A program made the position numbers and the translations under genes. A DNA stretch of 64,000 nt from Methylobacteriaceae bacterium (lineage in GTDB: Bacteria > Pseudomonadota > Alphaproteobacteria > Rhizobiales > Beijerinckiaceae), in NCBI GenBank assembly GCA_020638195.1, contig JACKJC010000001.1, forward strand, positions 103,501 through 167,500, in the 5' to 3' direction. Below, piece by piece: positions 42,718 through 50,631 of this stretch; position 1 is the first letter of the stretch, and every line of letters starts with the position of its first letter. The notes beneath the pieces are model-generated. The model worked only from the letters and a program-made list of their open reading frames with translations. It was not told the origin of the DNA and did no database searches.

Positions 42718-43226
42718 CCAGCGATCCTCGCCGCCATCGCCCGCGCGCCGCGATGCTGCGCATGACAGATCGCCACCGCCAGCGCATCCGCCGCGTCGGT
42801 GCTTTTCGCGTCGCATTTCGGCAAGAGTACGCGCACCATCATCGCGACCTGCGCTTTCTCTGCATGGCCTGCGCCGACGACCGTCTTCTTCACGAGATTG
42901 GCGGCATATTCCGCGACGCTCAGCCCCACCAGCGTCGGCGCGAGCAGCGCGATGCCGCGCGCCTGGCCGAGCTTGAGCGCCGATTGCGGATCGCGGTTGA
43001 CGAAAGTCTCCTCCACCGCCGCCTCGTGCGGCGCATGCGCCGCCAGCACGCCCGCCAGCCCCTCGTGCAATTGCCTCAGCCGTTCGGCGAGCGAGAGCGC
43101 GGCGTTCGAATGCAGCGTGCCGCATGCCACGTAGGACAGCCGCGACCCCTCGGCCTCGATCACGCCCCAGCCCGTATTGCGCAGGCCCGGATCGATGCCG
43201 ATGATGCGAATCGATTTTGACGACAT
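42714..43226 (-). CDS. ruvC: Crossover junction endodeoxyribonuclease RuvC
   Basis: 170 residues from ATG 43226. Catalytic acidic residues in the family motifs: D in IGIDPGLRNTGWG, E in AVEETFVNRDP and D in KSTDAADALAVA. RuvC resolves Holliday junctions as a dimer with the RuvAB complex. It starts the ruvC-ruvA-ruvB-ybgC run; a bd oxidase cassette faces away from it on the other strand. Confidence 0.96.
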   Translation of the reverse strand: MSSKSIRIIGIDPGLRNTGWGVIEAEGSRLSYVACGTLHSNAALSLAERLRQLHEGLAGVLAAHAPHEAAVEETFVNRDPQSALKLGQARGIALLAPTLVGLSVAEYAANLVKKTVVGAGHAEKAQVAMMVRVLLPKCDAKSTDAADALAVAICHAQHRGARAMAARIAG

Positions 43227-43266
43227 GCCTCAATTTACGCGGGAAGCCGCCGGTCCGGTAGCTTCC

Positions 43267-43280
43267 ACGCGACGTCGCGT
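43267..43280. promoter_or_regulatory. Perfect palindrome between ruvC and the oxidase cassette
   Basis: acgcgacgtcgcgt is a 14-bp perfect palindrome 70 bases before the cydA start. It could be an operator, but its GC-rich composition makes a chance match quite likely, and no FNR box was seen. Confidence 0.2.
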
Positions 43281-43349
43281 CGCACTGTCCCCGATCTTGC
43301 CACTGGCCGCCGCCGCGCCAGTTTGAGTGAAAGCAATGGGAAAGCCGGC

Positions 43350-44748
43350 ATGCAGGATTTCAACGCGATCGATCTCGCCCGCTTCCAGTTCGCCTTCACG
43401 GTCGGCTTCCACATCGTCTATCCCGCCTTCTCGATCGGGCTGGCGAGCTATCTGGCGACGCTGAATTTCCTGTCGTTGTGGACCGGCGACCGCGTCTACC
43501 TGCAATTGTTCGACTACTGGAAGCGCATCTTCGCCATCGCCTTCGGCATGGGCGTCGTCTCGGGCGTGGTCATGAGCTACCAGTTCGGCACCAACTGGAG
43601 CGTCTTTTCCGACAAGACCGGCCCCATCCTCGGGCCGTTGATGGGCTACGAGGTTTTGTCCGCCTTCTTCCTCGAGGCGGGCTTCCTCGGCGTCGTTCTG
43701 TTCGGCCGCGATCGCGTGGGCCCGGGCTCGGCATTCTTCGCGACCCTGATGGTCGCGCTCGGCACATTCGCGTCCGCCTTCTCTGGATTCTCTCCGTCAA
43801 CAGCTGGATGCAGACGCCAGCGGCTACGCCGTCAACGCGCAGGGCCAGTTCGTGCCCGCCGACTGGTTCAAGGCGATCTTCAACCCGTCCTTCCCTATCG
43901 CCCGTGCACATGTAATGGCCGCCTATCTCGGCGACGTCTCGCCGTCGGCGCTGTCGGCGCCTGCATCTCCTCCGCGGCAATCGTTCCGCCAGCGTGCGCA
44001 CCATGTTCGATGGCCATGTGGATGGCGGCGTTCGTCGCGCCTGCAGATCCTTGCCGGCGACATGCACGGCTCAACACGCTCGAACATCAGCCGGCCAAGA
44101 TCGCCGCGATGGAAGGCCATTTCGACGGCGAGAAACGCGCGCCGCTCATCCTGTTCGGCATGCCCGACATGGCCAACGCGCGCACGAACTACAAGATCGA
44201 AATCCCGCTTGCCGGCTCGCTCATCCTCACCCATTCGCTCGACGGTACGTGCCGGCCTCAAGGATTTTCCGCGTGAAAACCACGCCGGCGCCCATCGTCT
44301 TCTGGTCGTTCCGGCGTGATGGTCGGGCCTCGGCTTCTCGCGATGTTCGGCCTCGGCCTGTGGGGTTTGCCTGGTGCGCTGGCGCGGGAAATTTACGAGG
44401 TACGCCCCTGGCTGCATCGCGCAGCCCTCGTCATGGGCCCCGCTGGCTTGCCGTGCAGTGCTGGCAGGCTGGTGACGACGGAGGTCGGCCGCCAGCCCTT
44501 CGTCGTGCAGGGCCTCTCTTGCGCACGGCTGACGTCTCGCCGATCGCGGCGCTGGCGGTGGCGGCGTCGCTCATCGGCTTCATCGTCGTATGCGATCGAT
44601 GGTGTTCGGCTTCGTCTATATTGGCATTTTGATGACCTGCCGCCGGACGCGCCTCGGCCTCGACGAGGAGGCGCTGCTGCGCGCCGCCGGCGTCATGCCG
44701 GGCGTAGTTACCGAACTGGCTGGCCCGCATGCGGGAGCGCGGTCATGA
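43350..44748 (+). pseudogene. cydA: Cytochrome bd-type (cyanide-insensitive) quinol oxidase subunit I, multiple frameshifts
   Basis: From ATG 43350 the first about 145 codons read cleanly as CydA: RFQFAFTVGFHIVYPAFSIG, GVVSGVVMSYQFGTNWSVFSD, EVLSAFFLEAGFLGVVLFG. From about 43780 the conserved sequence continues but jumps between frames at least ten times: WILSVNSWMQTP, PADWFKAIFNPSF, QILAGDMHG, TLEHQPAKIAAMEGHF, LKDFPRENH, GRQP. The short Q-loop (LKDFPREN) and the DUF2474 gene downstream mark the CIO subtype. Most shifts are single-base losses, while residues between them stay conserved. Either a very recent pseudogene or a sequence error; no functional protein can be made as written. Confidence 0.85.
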
Positions 44749-45756
44749 TGGAGACAATCGACCTCGCCTTCCTCTGGGTCGGCCTTCATCGCCTTCGCCG
44801 TTCTTTTCTACACGCTGCTCGACGGCTTCGATCTCGGCATCGGCGTGCTCTTTCCCTTCGTGCGCGACGCCGATCAGCGCGGCCGGATGCTGTCCTCAAT
44901 CGCGCCGGTGTGGGACGGCAACGAGACCTGGCTCGTGCTCGGCGGCGGCGGTCTGCTCGCCGTCTTCCCGCTCGCCTATTCGATCGTCCTGTCGGCGCTC
45001 TATGCGCCGATCATTTTGATGCTGCTGTCGCTGGTCTTTCGCGGCGTCGCCTTCGAATTCCGCTGGCAAACCCCGCGTGCGCGAAAAATCTGGGATCGCG
45101 CCTTCGCGCTGGGGTCGCTCGGCGCCGCTGTGGCGCAGGGCCTCGCGCTCGGCGCGCTGGTGCAGGGCATTCCCGTGCAGGGCCGCGCCTATGCCGGCGG
45201 CTGGTGGGACTGGCTGACGCCGTTCAGCATCCTGACCGCAATCGGCCTGACGCTCGGCTATACATTGCAGGGCGCGACCTGGCTGATCATGAAGACCGAT
45301 GGCCGTCTGCAGCGCCGCGCCTATGACGTCGCCAAATGGCTCGCGCCTGCGTTTCTGGCGGCGATCGGCGCCGTCAGCCTGTGGACCGTCTACCTCAACC
45401 CGACCTACGCTGCGAACTGGTTTTCCTGGCCGCGCATTCTTCTGGTCGCGCCGGTGCCGCTGCTTGTCGCGGCGGCAGGCTACGTGCTGATCACAGGCAT
45501 TGCGCGTGAACAAGAAAGGTCGCCGTTCCTTGCTACGCAGGCCTTGTTCATCCTCGGCTTCATCGGCCTCGGCGTCAGCTTCTATCCCTACATGGTGCCC
45601 AATAGCGTCACGATCTGGCAGGCGGCCGCGCCCGACAAGAGCCTCGCCTTCCTGCTGGTCGGCGCGGCGCCGCTGCTTCTGATGGTGCTGGGTTACACCG
45701 CCTACGCCTATTGGGTGTTTCGCGGCAAGACGCCGGCGGATCATCACGGCTACTGA
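44745..45756 (+). pseudogene. cydB: Cytochrome bd-type quinol oxidase subunit II, one frameshift near the start
   Basis: Begins at ATG 44745, overlapping the cydA stop (ATGATG). Residues MMETIDLAFLWVG are in one frame; from about 44775 to the stop at 45754-45756 a second frame carries the rest: FIAFAVLFYTLLDGFDLGIGVLFPFV, APVWDGNETWLVLGGGGLLAVFP, FRGVAFEFRW, TPADHHGY. One base change at the gtcggcc stretch would restore a 336-residue CydB. Everything after is intact, so this is probably the last of the error-rich positions. Helices and the GFDLGIG motif are typical of CydB/CioB. Confidence 0.85.
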
Positions 45757-45887
45757 TGCGGGAAAACGCGCCACAAACGAAACAGGCGCCGCTGAAGCGA
45801 CGCCTGCTGTGGTTCGTTCTGTTGTATTCGGGCGGCGTGATCGCCGTCGGCGCGCTGGCTTACGCGCTGCGCTTCGTTACACACTGA
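45756..45887 (+). CDS. DUF2474 small subunit of CIO-type oxidase
   Basis: 43 residues from ATG 45756, overlapping the cydB stop as TGATG. A basic start (TKQAPLKRR) is followed by one membrane helix, WFVLLYSGGVIAVGALAYALR. This size, basic stretch and single helix match DUF2474 proteins, which follow CioAB-type oxidase genes and are thought to act like CydX in stabilising the complex. The reading frame is intact despite the damage upstream. Confidence 0.85.
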   Translation: MRENAPQTKQAPLKRRLLWFVLLYSGGVIAVGALAYALRFVTH

Positions 45888-45911
45888 TCAGCCGAAGGAA
45901 ATTGCGCTCAC

Positions 45912-45968
45912 AGCGCCGGTCTGAAGATCGGCGCTCCCGGGACCGGGACCGCCGCTCTTCAGAGCGGC
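45912..45968. repeat. Paired-hairpin repeat between the oxidase cassette and yebC
   Basis: Arm 1 (45912-45935) has agcgccg and cggcgct flanking a tctgaaga core; arm 2 (45951-45968) is a perfect 7-bp hairpin, gccgctc-ttca-gagcggc. The layout (two hairpins with CTGAAG-like centres) matches the repeats at 53757 and 60011 but with a different stem sequence. It likely stops transcription from both sides. Confidence 0.65.
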
Positions 45969-45972
45969 ATTC

Positions 45973-46719
45973 CTACCCGCCCATCTTCGCGACGAGCGCG
46001 TCTGAAATCTCGAAATTGGCATAGACGTTCTGCACGTCGTCATTGTCTTCCAGCGCGCCGACGAGCTTGAGAATCTTCTCGCCGGTCTCGTCGTCGAGCA
46101 TGGTCGTCGACTGCGGCTTCCAGATGATCTTGGCCTTGCGCGCCTCGCCGAATTTCGCTTCCAGCGCCTTGGCGACTTCGGCGAAGCTTTCCATCGCGGT
46201 GGTCACCTCGTGGCCGTCCTCCGACGTCGCGACATCGTCGGCGCCGGCCTCGAGCGCGGCTTCCATCATCTCGTCTTCGCTGGCGACCTTCGCGTCGTAT
46301 TCGATCGAGCCGACGTGATCGAACATGAAGGAGACCGCGCCATTGGCCGTCATCTCGCCGCCGGCCTTGGAAAAGTAGGAGCGCACTTCGCCGGCGGTGC
46401 GGTTGCGATTGTCGGTCAGCGCCTCGACGATGATGGCGATGCCGCCGGGCGCGCGGCCCTCGTAGCGCACTTCGTCGTAGTTTTCGCTGTCGCCGCCCGA
46501 CGCCTTCTTGATCGCGCGCTCGATATTGTCCTTCGGCATGTTTTCCGCGCGCGCCGCCAGCACAGCGAGGCGCAGGCGCGGGTTCATGTTCGGGTCCGGC
46601 ATGCCCATCTTGGCCGCGACCGTGATTTCGCGCGCGAGCTTGGAGAAGACCTTGGAGCGGATCGCGTCCTGCTTCCCCTTCTTGTGCATGATGTTCTTGA
46701 ACTGGCTATGGCCGGCCAT
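45973..46719 (-). CDS. yebC: YebC/PmpR-family DNA-binding/translation factor
   Basis: 248 residues from ATG 46719. The start MAGHSQFKNIMHKKGKQDAIR is the family signature (MAGHSxW/F-K-N-I-x-H-K-K), followed by MPKDNIERAIKKASGG and the C-terminal WKPQ..DDETGEKILKLVGALEDNDDVQNVYANFEI. YebC proteins bind DNA or, in some species, help ribosomes at difficult motifs. It normally lies next to ruvC in this lineage; here the oxidase cassette lies between. Confidence 0.96.
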   Translation of the reverse strand: MAGHSQFKNIMHKKGKQDAIRSKVFSKLAREITVAAKMGMPDPNMNPRLRLAVLAARAENMPKDNIERAIKKASGGDSENYDEVRYEGRAPGGIAIIVEALTDNRNRTAGEVRSYFSKAGGEMTANGAVSFMFDHVGSIEYDAKVASEDEMMEAALEAGADDVATSEDGHEVTTAMESFAEVAKALEAKFGEARKAKIIWKPQSTTMLDDETGEKILKLVGALEDNDDVQNVYANFEISDALVAKMGG

Positions 46720-46793
46720 CGGCGTCTGCTCCGCGCGAAAAAATGAAAATCGGGCGCTGTATACGCGCTGAGAGGCGTCAGATAAAGCCGCAG

Positions 46794-47612
46794 CTAGCCC
46801 CAGAAGCCCGGAACCGCCTCCGCCAGCCGCCCACCGAGCCGCACAGGCGCGATCTTGACGGCCAGCCCGTCCGCGCCCGTCTCCACGGCCACGCCGCACA
46901 GCGTCGCCGCGCCGTCGGCCGGCTCGAACCGCGCGCCCGGCGTCTTGCGGGTGAAGCGGCGCAGCGGTTCCTCCTTGTCCATGCCGATGACGGAATCGTA
47001 ATCGCCGGTCATGCCGGCGTCGGTCTGGTAGGCGGTGCCATGCGGCAGGATCTGCGCGTCCGCCGTTGGCACATGCGTATGCGTGCCCACGACAAGCGAC
47101 ACGCGGCCATCGAGGAAATGACCGAGCGCCTGCTTCTCGCTGGAAGCCTCCGCATGAACGTCGAAGATGGCGGCGTCGCAACCCAAGCCCAGCGGACAGG
47201 CCGACACCTCGCGCTCCACCGCCGCGAAGGGATCGTCGAGCGGGTCCATGAACACCCGGCCCATCACGTTGCAGACGAGCACGCGATGCCCGTTCGCGCC
47301 TTCATAGAGATAAGCGCCGCGCCCCGGCGTGCCCGGCGGATAATTGACCGGCCGGATCAGCCGTTCCTGCCGCTCGATGAAGACCAGCGCCTCGCGCTGA
47401 TCGAAGGAATGATTGCCGAGTGTCATGCAATCCGCGCCGGCCGCCAGAAATTCGTCCGCGATCGCCTCGGTGACGCCGAAACCGCCGGCCGCGTTCTCGG
47501 AATTGACGACGACGAAATCGAGCTTCCAGCGCCGCCTGAGCTCAGGCAAGCGCTCCAGCAAAACCGCCCGGCCCGCGCGCCCCACGACATCGCCGATGAA
47601 CAGAAGACGCAT
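46794..47612 (-). CDS. TIGR00282/YmdB-type metallophosphoesterase
   Basis: 272 residues from ATG. Motifs of the family: FIGDVVGRAGR, NSENAAGGFG, MTLGNHSFDQ, VHAEASSEK and VGTHTHVPTAD, together forming the dinuclear metal site. The B. subtilis relative YmdB hydrolyses 2',3'-cyclic nucleotides and influences development; the function here is unknown. It starts 1 base past the cyclo-ligase stop (47613), so it is the second gene of that operon. Confidence 0.93.
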   Translation of the reverse strand: MRLLFIGDVVGRAGRAVLLERLPELRRRWKLDFVVVNSENAAGGFGVTEAIADEFLAAGADCMTLGNHSFDQREALVFIERQERLIRPVNYPPGTPGRGAYLYEGANGHRVLVCNVMGRVFMDPLDDPFAAVEREVSACPLGLGCDAAIFDVHAEASSEKQALGHFLDGRVSLVVGTHTHVPTADAQILPHGTAYQTDAGMTGDYDSVIGMDKEEPLRRFTRKTPGARFEPADGAATLCGVAVETGADGLAVKIAPVRLGGRLAEAVPGFWG

Positions 47613-48203
47613 TCAGCCCGACGCTCCACATTCGAAAACCTGCGTCTCCGTTATCACGAAATCGAGCCGCTGGTCGTGCGCTTCATGCGGGATGGAATCG
47701 ACCTCCTGGTCCGCGAAAGCCAGACCGACGGCGGGAACCTTGCGCTGACCCCGGTGCGCCGCCAGCGTCGCGTCGAAATTGCCGCCGCCGTAGCCGACCC
47801 GATGGCCCTTCGCGTCGAAACAGGCGAGCGGCACGAACATCAGCTCGGGCTCGACCATTGCCGCATCCGGCAGCGGTTCGAACAGGCCGAGCGCCCCCTT
47901 GGCGAGTTCCTCGCCCGGCGCCCAGAGGCGGAAGTGCAGCGGTTTTGCCGCCGCCGTCATGACGGGAAGCGCGATGCGATAGCCCGCCTGCGCCAGCGCC
48001 TCCAGCAGCGGCCGGGTCGAGATTTCGGAGCGGATCGGCCAGTAGGCCGAAACGACCGCGCCAGCCGGCGCCAACTTGCCAATGATCTCGAGCGCCCGCC
48101 CGACGATCTCTTCCGCCGCCGCATGGGCCTCGGCCGGTTCGATCAGGTCGCGACGGGCGAGCGCATGGCGGCGTAGGGCTGTCTTGGACGCGAGGTCGGT
48201 CAT
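47613..48203 (-). CDS. 5-formyltetrahydrofolate cyclo-ligase
   Basis: 196 residues from ATG. Conserved elements: 'YWPIRSEISTRPLLEAL', 'MFVPLACFDAKGHRVGYGGGNFDATLA' (catalytic GYGGGxFD) and an ending EVDSIPHEAHDQRLDFVITE. It converts 5-formyl-THF to 5,10-methenyl-THF with ATP. It lies directly downstream of 6S RNA on the same strand, the conserved layout in proteobacteria, so it may be co-transcribed with it. Confidence 0.95.
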   Translation of the reverse strand: MTDLASKTALRRHALARRDLIEPAEAHAAAEEIVGRALEIIGKLAPAGAVVSAYWPIRSEISTRPLLEALAQAGYRIALPVMTAAAKPLHFRLWAPGEELAKGALGLFEPLPDAAMVEPELMFVPLACFDAKGHRVGYGGGNFDATLAAHRGQRKVPAVGLAFADQEVDSIPHEAHDQRLDFVITETQVFECGASG

Positions 48204-48269
48204 GGCCCCAGACTAGCCGAGCCACATGCGCGCCGGGAAGTGACGAATGACGTGGAAGAGCGGGAGGGA

Positions 48270-48431
48270 GGGTTGCGGGCCACGATGACCGTGGGACATC
48301 GACCCCGGGAACCTACAGAGTAGGTGGGCGCCGTGTTGCCCAAGCCCACGGGCAAGGACAGGGACAGCTCCCTAAGAGTCGATAAGGCCCCGGGAATACA
48401 AATCCACACGCATCCCGCAGCGCCGCAACGC
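48270..48431 (-). ncRNA. ssrS: 6S RNA
   Basis: The closing helix is formed by gttgcgg at the 5' end (48423-48429 complement) and ccgcaac at the 3' end (48272-48278 complement), giving about 160 nt. On the minus strand the sequence has the alphaproteobacterial features CCACCTACTCTGTAGGTTCC and GGAGCTGTCCCTG, and the locus is upstream of the cyclo-ligase gene and near zapA. 6S RNA binds the housekeeping RNA polymerase holoenzyme and acts as a promoter mimic. End positions are approximate. Confidence 0.85.
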
Positions 48432-48470
48432 CAATGTAAGGCTTTAGGGCCATTTGCGCCAGAGGCGCGG

Positions 48471-49643
48471 TCAAACGCTCCAGCGCACCGGCATGTTCAG
48501 CGGCCCGCGAAACGCCCAGCCGCCGAAACGTACGGGTTCGGCGTCCTCGTCGAGCCTCAGGTCGCTCAGGCGCGAAAAGATCGTCGGCAGGGCGACGTCG
48601 GCGACCATCGCGCGCGAGGCGAAGGCGCCGGCGCAGAAATGCGGCCCCGCGCCGAAAACGATGCTTTTTTGCGTGTCGCGTCCGACGTCGAAGATATCCG
48701 GATCGGCAAAATGCGCCTCGTCGCGATTGGCCGCGCCGAACATGAAGAAGATCCGGTCTTCCGGCTCGATCACGATGTCGCCGATCGCATGGCGCTTTGC
48801 GGCGCGACGGGGCGACATGCCGATCGGCGCCATCCACCGGGCGTATTCCTCGAATACCTGCATCCACGCAGCCTCGCCATCGAGCACGCGGCGCTTCTGT
48901 TCGGGATGCGTCAGCAACGCCCAGACGGCGCCCGCGATCATGTCGCGCGGCTCGTTCTGGCCGCCGGAGATGGCGAGCTTCACGTTGGCGCGGATGCTCT
49001 CCATCGGCATGTCCGTCTGCAGCATCACGCCGAGCAGGCTCTGGTCCGGCGTCTTGCGCAGCACCGGCGTCATGTCGTCGATCGCGGCGTCGATGCCGGA
49101 TGTCGCAGCATTGCACCGCGCCTCGACGGCAGGATCGCCGACGTAGTTCGCGATCCCATCGATCATGCCCTGCGACCAGGCGTCCATCTCGCCATAGGTT
49201 ATGTTGGTCAGCCCCGTCAGGCTCTTCAGGCACTCGCCCGATATCGGCAGCGCGACCTCCTTGAACAGATCGGCGCGCCCCTGCGGCGCCACGGCGTCGA
49301 GAATGCGGTCCGCATGGCCCTGAAACACGTCTGTCCAATGCCTGCGCACGGTCTTGGGCGACACCGACGGGAAGATCGCGGCGCGCTCGGCCATATGCGC
49401 AGCGCCGTCCTTGCGCATCAGATTATGACCCATGAGCTTGTTCATCAGCCCCTGCGGCTGATGCGAGGAAAAAACCTCGATCATCTTCTCGTAGACATAA
49501 ATGTCGTCGCGCCGCGTAAAGAGCGTCGCACCGAGCTCCGGCACGAAGGCGATCGGCGCCTCGTGACGCAGCTTTTTCAGGGTCGGATAGGGATCGCGCC
49601 AGAAAGCGGCGAGATCGATCGAAACGCTGGGGGCCGTGCTCAT
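48471..49643 (-). CDS. Cytochrome P450
   Basis: 390 residues from ATG, typical of soluble bacterial P450s. Heme motif FGAGPHFCAG (cysteine ligand), ExxR in EEYAR, and an I-helix AISGGQNEPRD, in which the usual acid/alcohol-threonine pair is replaced by a GGQNEP pattern seen in some alphaproteobacterial P450 groups. The protein has no signal or membrane anchor. No redox partner gene adjoins it. It sits between zapA and 6S RNA, which is an unusual place; substrate unknown. Confidence 0.92.
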   Translation of the reverse strand: MSTAPSVSIDLAAFWRDPYPTLKKLRHEAPIAFVPELGATLFTRRDDIYVYEKMIEVFSSHQPQGLMNKLMGHNLMRKDGAAHMAERAAIFPSVSPKTVRRHWTDVFQGHADRILDAVAPQGRADLFKEVALPISGECLKSLTGLTNITYGEMDAWSQGMIDGIANYVGDPAVEARCNAATSGIDAAIDDMTPVLRKTPDQSLLGVMLQTDMPMESIRANVKLAISGGQNEPRDMIAGAVWALLTHPEQKRRVLDGEAAWMQVFEEYARWMAPIGMSPRRAAKRHAIGDIVIEPEDRIFFMFGAANRDEAHFADPDIFDVGRDTQKSIVFGAGPHFCAGAFASRAMVADVALPTIFSRLSDLRLDEDAEPVRFGGWAFRGPLNMPVRWSV

Positions 49644-49703
49644 CTCGTTCTTGGGCTTGTTGTTTCCTCGAATACGATTAGAGCACGGCGACGACCCCTT
49701 CGC

Positions 49704-50066
49704 CTATTCCTTTCCGGCGATCTCGCGCGCGAGCTTTTCAAGCCGCTCGGCCGCGCCACCCAGAGCATCCGCCAGATGCGACTCGCGCGCCTCGCGCATC
49801 TGGCGGGCGTCCTGACTGACTTCCGACAGGGCGGCTATCTGCTCCTCGAGGCTCGCGATCCGCCCGTTCGCGTCGGCAAGTTCGTCGGCGATGGTGATCG
49901 CCGCCATCACGACCAGCCTCTGCTCGCCGATTTCGCCGAAACTCGTCCGCAGCCCCGCCATCTTCGAATCGACATGCGCGGCCAGCGCCTCGATGTGGCC
50001 TTCCTGCCCATCCTCGCAGCTCATGCGATAGGTGCGACCGGCGATGGTGACGACGACCTGCGCCAT
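49704..50066 (-). CDS. zapA: Cell division protein ZapA
   Basis: 120 residues from ATG 50066, which overlaps the stop of the upstream DUF4164 gene as TGATG. N-terminal FtsZ-binding part VVTIAGRTYRMSCEDGQEGHIEALAAHVDSKM and a long coiled coil. ZapA binds and bundles FtsZ at the division ring. The ZapA-DUF4164 pair is divergent from the transketolase gene. Confidence 0.92.
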   Translation of the reverse strand: MAQVVVTIAGRTYRMSCEDGQEGHIEALAAHVDSKMAGLRTSFGEIGEQRLVVMAAITIADELADANGRIASLEEQIAALSEVSQDARQMREARESHLADALGGAAERLEKLAREIAGKE

Positions 50067-50386
50067 CAGTCCGCCTCCTCGCCCTGCGCCAGCGCCGCAA
50101 TGGCGGCCGCCGCGGATTCGAGGCGCCGCGCGACTTCGTCATTGGCGGCTTCCAGCCTCTGCCCCCGCGCCAGCGCGACATCCAGTTCAAGCGCGAGCCG
50201 CGAGCGGTCGTCTTCCATGGCGCCGAGCGCCTCGTTGAGGTCGCCCTGGGCGAGATCGGCCTCGCGCCGGCGGCCGACGGCCGCCTCGAGCGCGGCAAGC
50301 GCGCTCAGGAGGCGCGCGAGCGCGGCGTCGAGCGGGTCTGCGCCCCTCGGCGCGGCCGGGCCGGATGATCCGACAGGCTCGGTCAT
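50066..50386 (-). CDS. DUF4164 coiled-coil protein
   Basis: 106 residues from ATG 50386. Nearly all helix, with heptad-like patterns LDAALARLLSALAALEAAVGRRREADL and LELDVALARGQRLEAANDEVARRLE. DUF4164 proteins occur just upstream of zapA in alphaproteobacteria and are of unknown role, possibly connected with division. The stop overlaps the zapA start. Confidence 0.85.
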   Translation of the reverse strand: MTEPVGSSGPAAPRGADPLDAALARLLSALAALEAAVGRRREADLAQGDLNEALGAMEDDRSRLALELDVALARGQRLEAANDEVARRLESAAAAIAALAQGEEAD

Positions 50387-50631
50387 AACGGCGAAACGAT
50401 CTCCACAAGCGCGCCCGTTTGGGAGCAGGTATCCACTTCCGGGCGGCGCGCCCTAGCTGCATAGAGCGCGCACGCGCGATTCGCGTCAACGCGCGAACGG
50501 GCGATTCCCGTGAATTGCGCGGGAGTTGCCGACTTATCCTCGTGTTCCGCTGCCGCCGAACCTGCGTTGACTCGCGGGGCGCGCCTGTTAAGGAACGCGC
50601 ATCTTTAGAGAAATCCGGGAGCAGCCGCGCG

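Noticed and set aside
43227..43349. FNR-type box (TTGAT-N4-ATCAA) before the oxidase genes
   Set aside because: No match was found in the intergenic space. The only palindrome there is GC-rich and of uncertain value.
48324..50456. A very long open frame on the plus strand opposite the P450 and zapA
   Set aside because: It runs antisense to P450, zapA and DUF4164, all with clear motifs; high GC content causes long mirrored frames. The translation is arginine/histidine rich with no domain.
50567..50594. Sigma-70 promoter for tkt (TTGACT with TTAAGG)
   Set aside because: The spacing is about 15 bases and the -10 is poor, so I do not list it as a feature.
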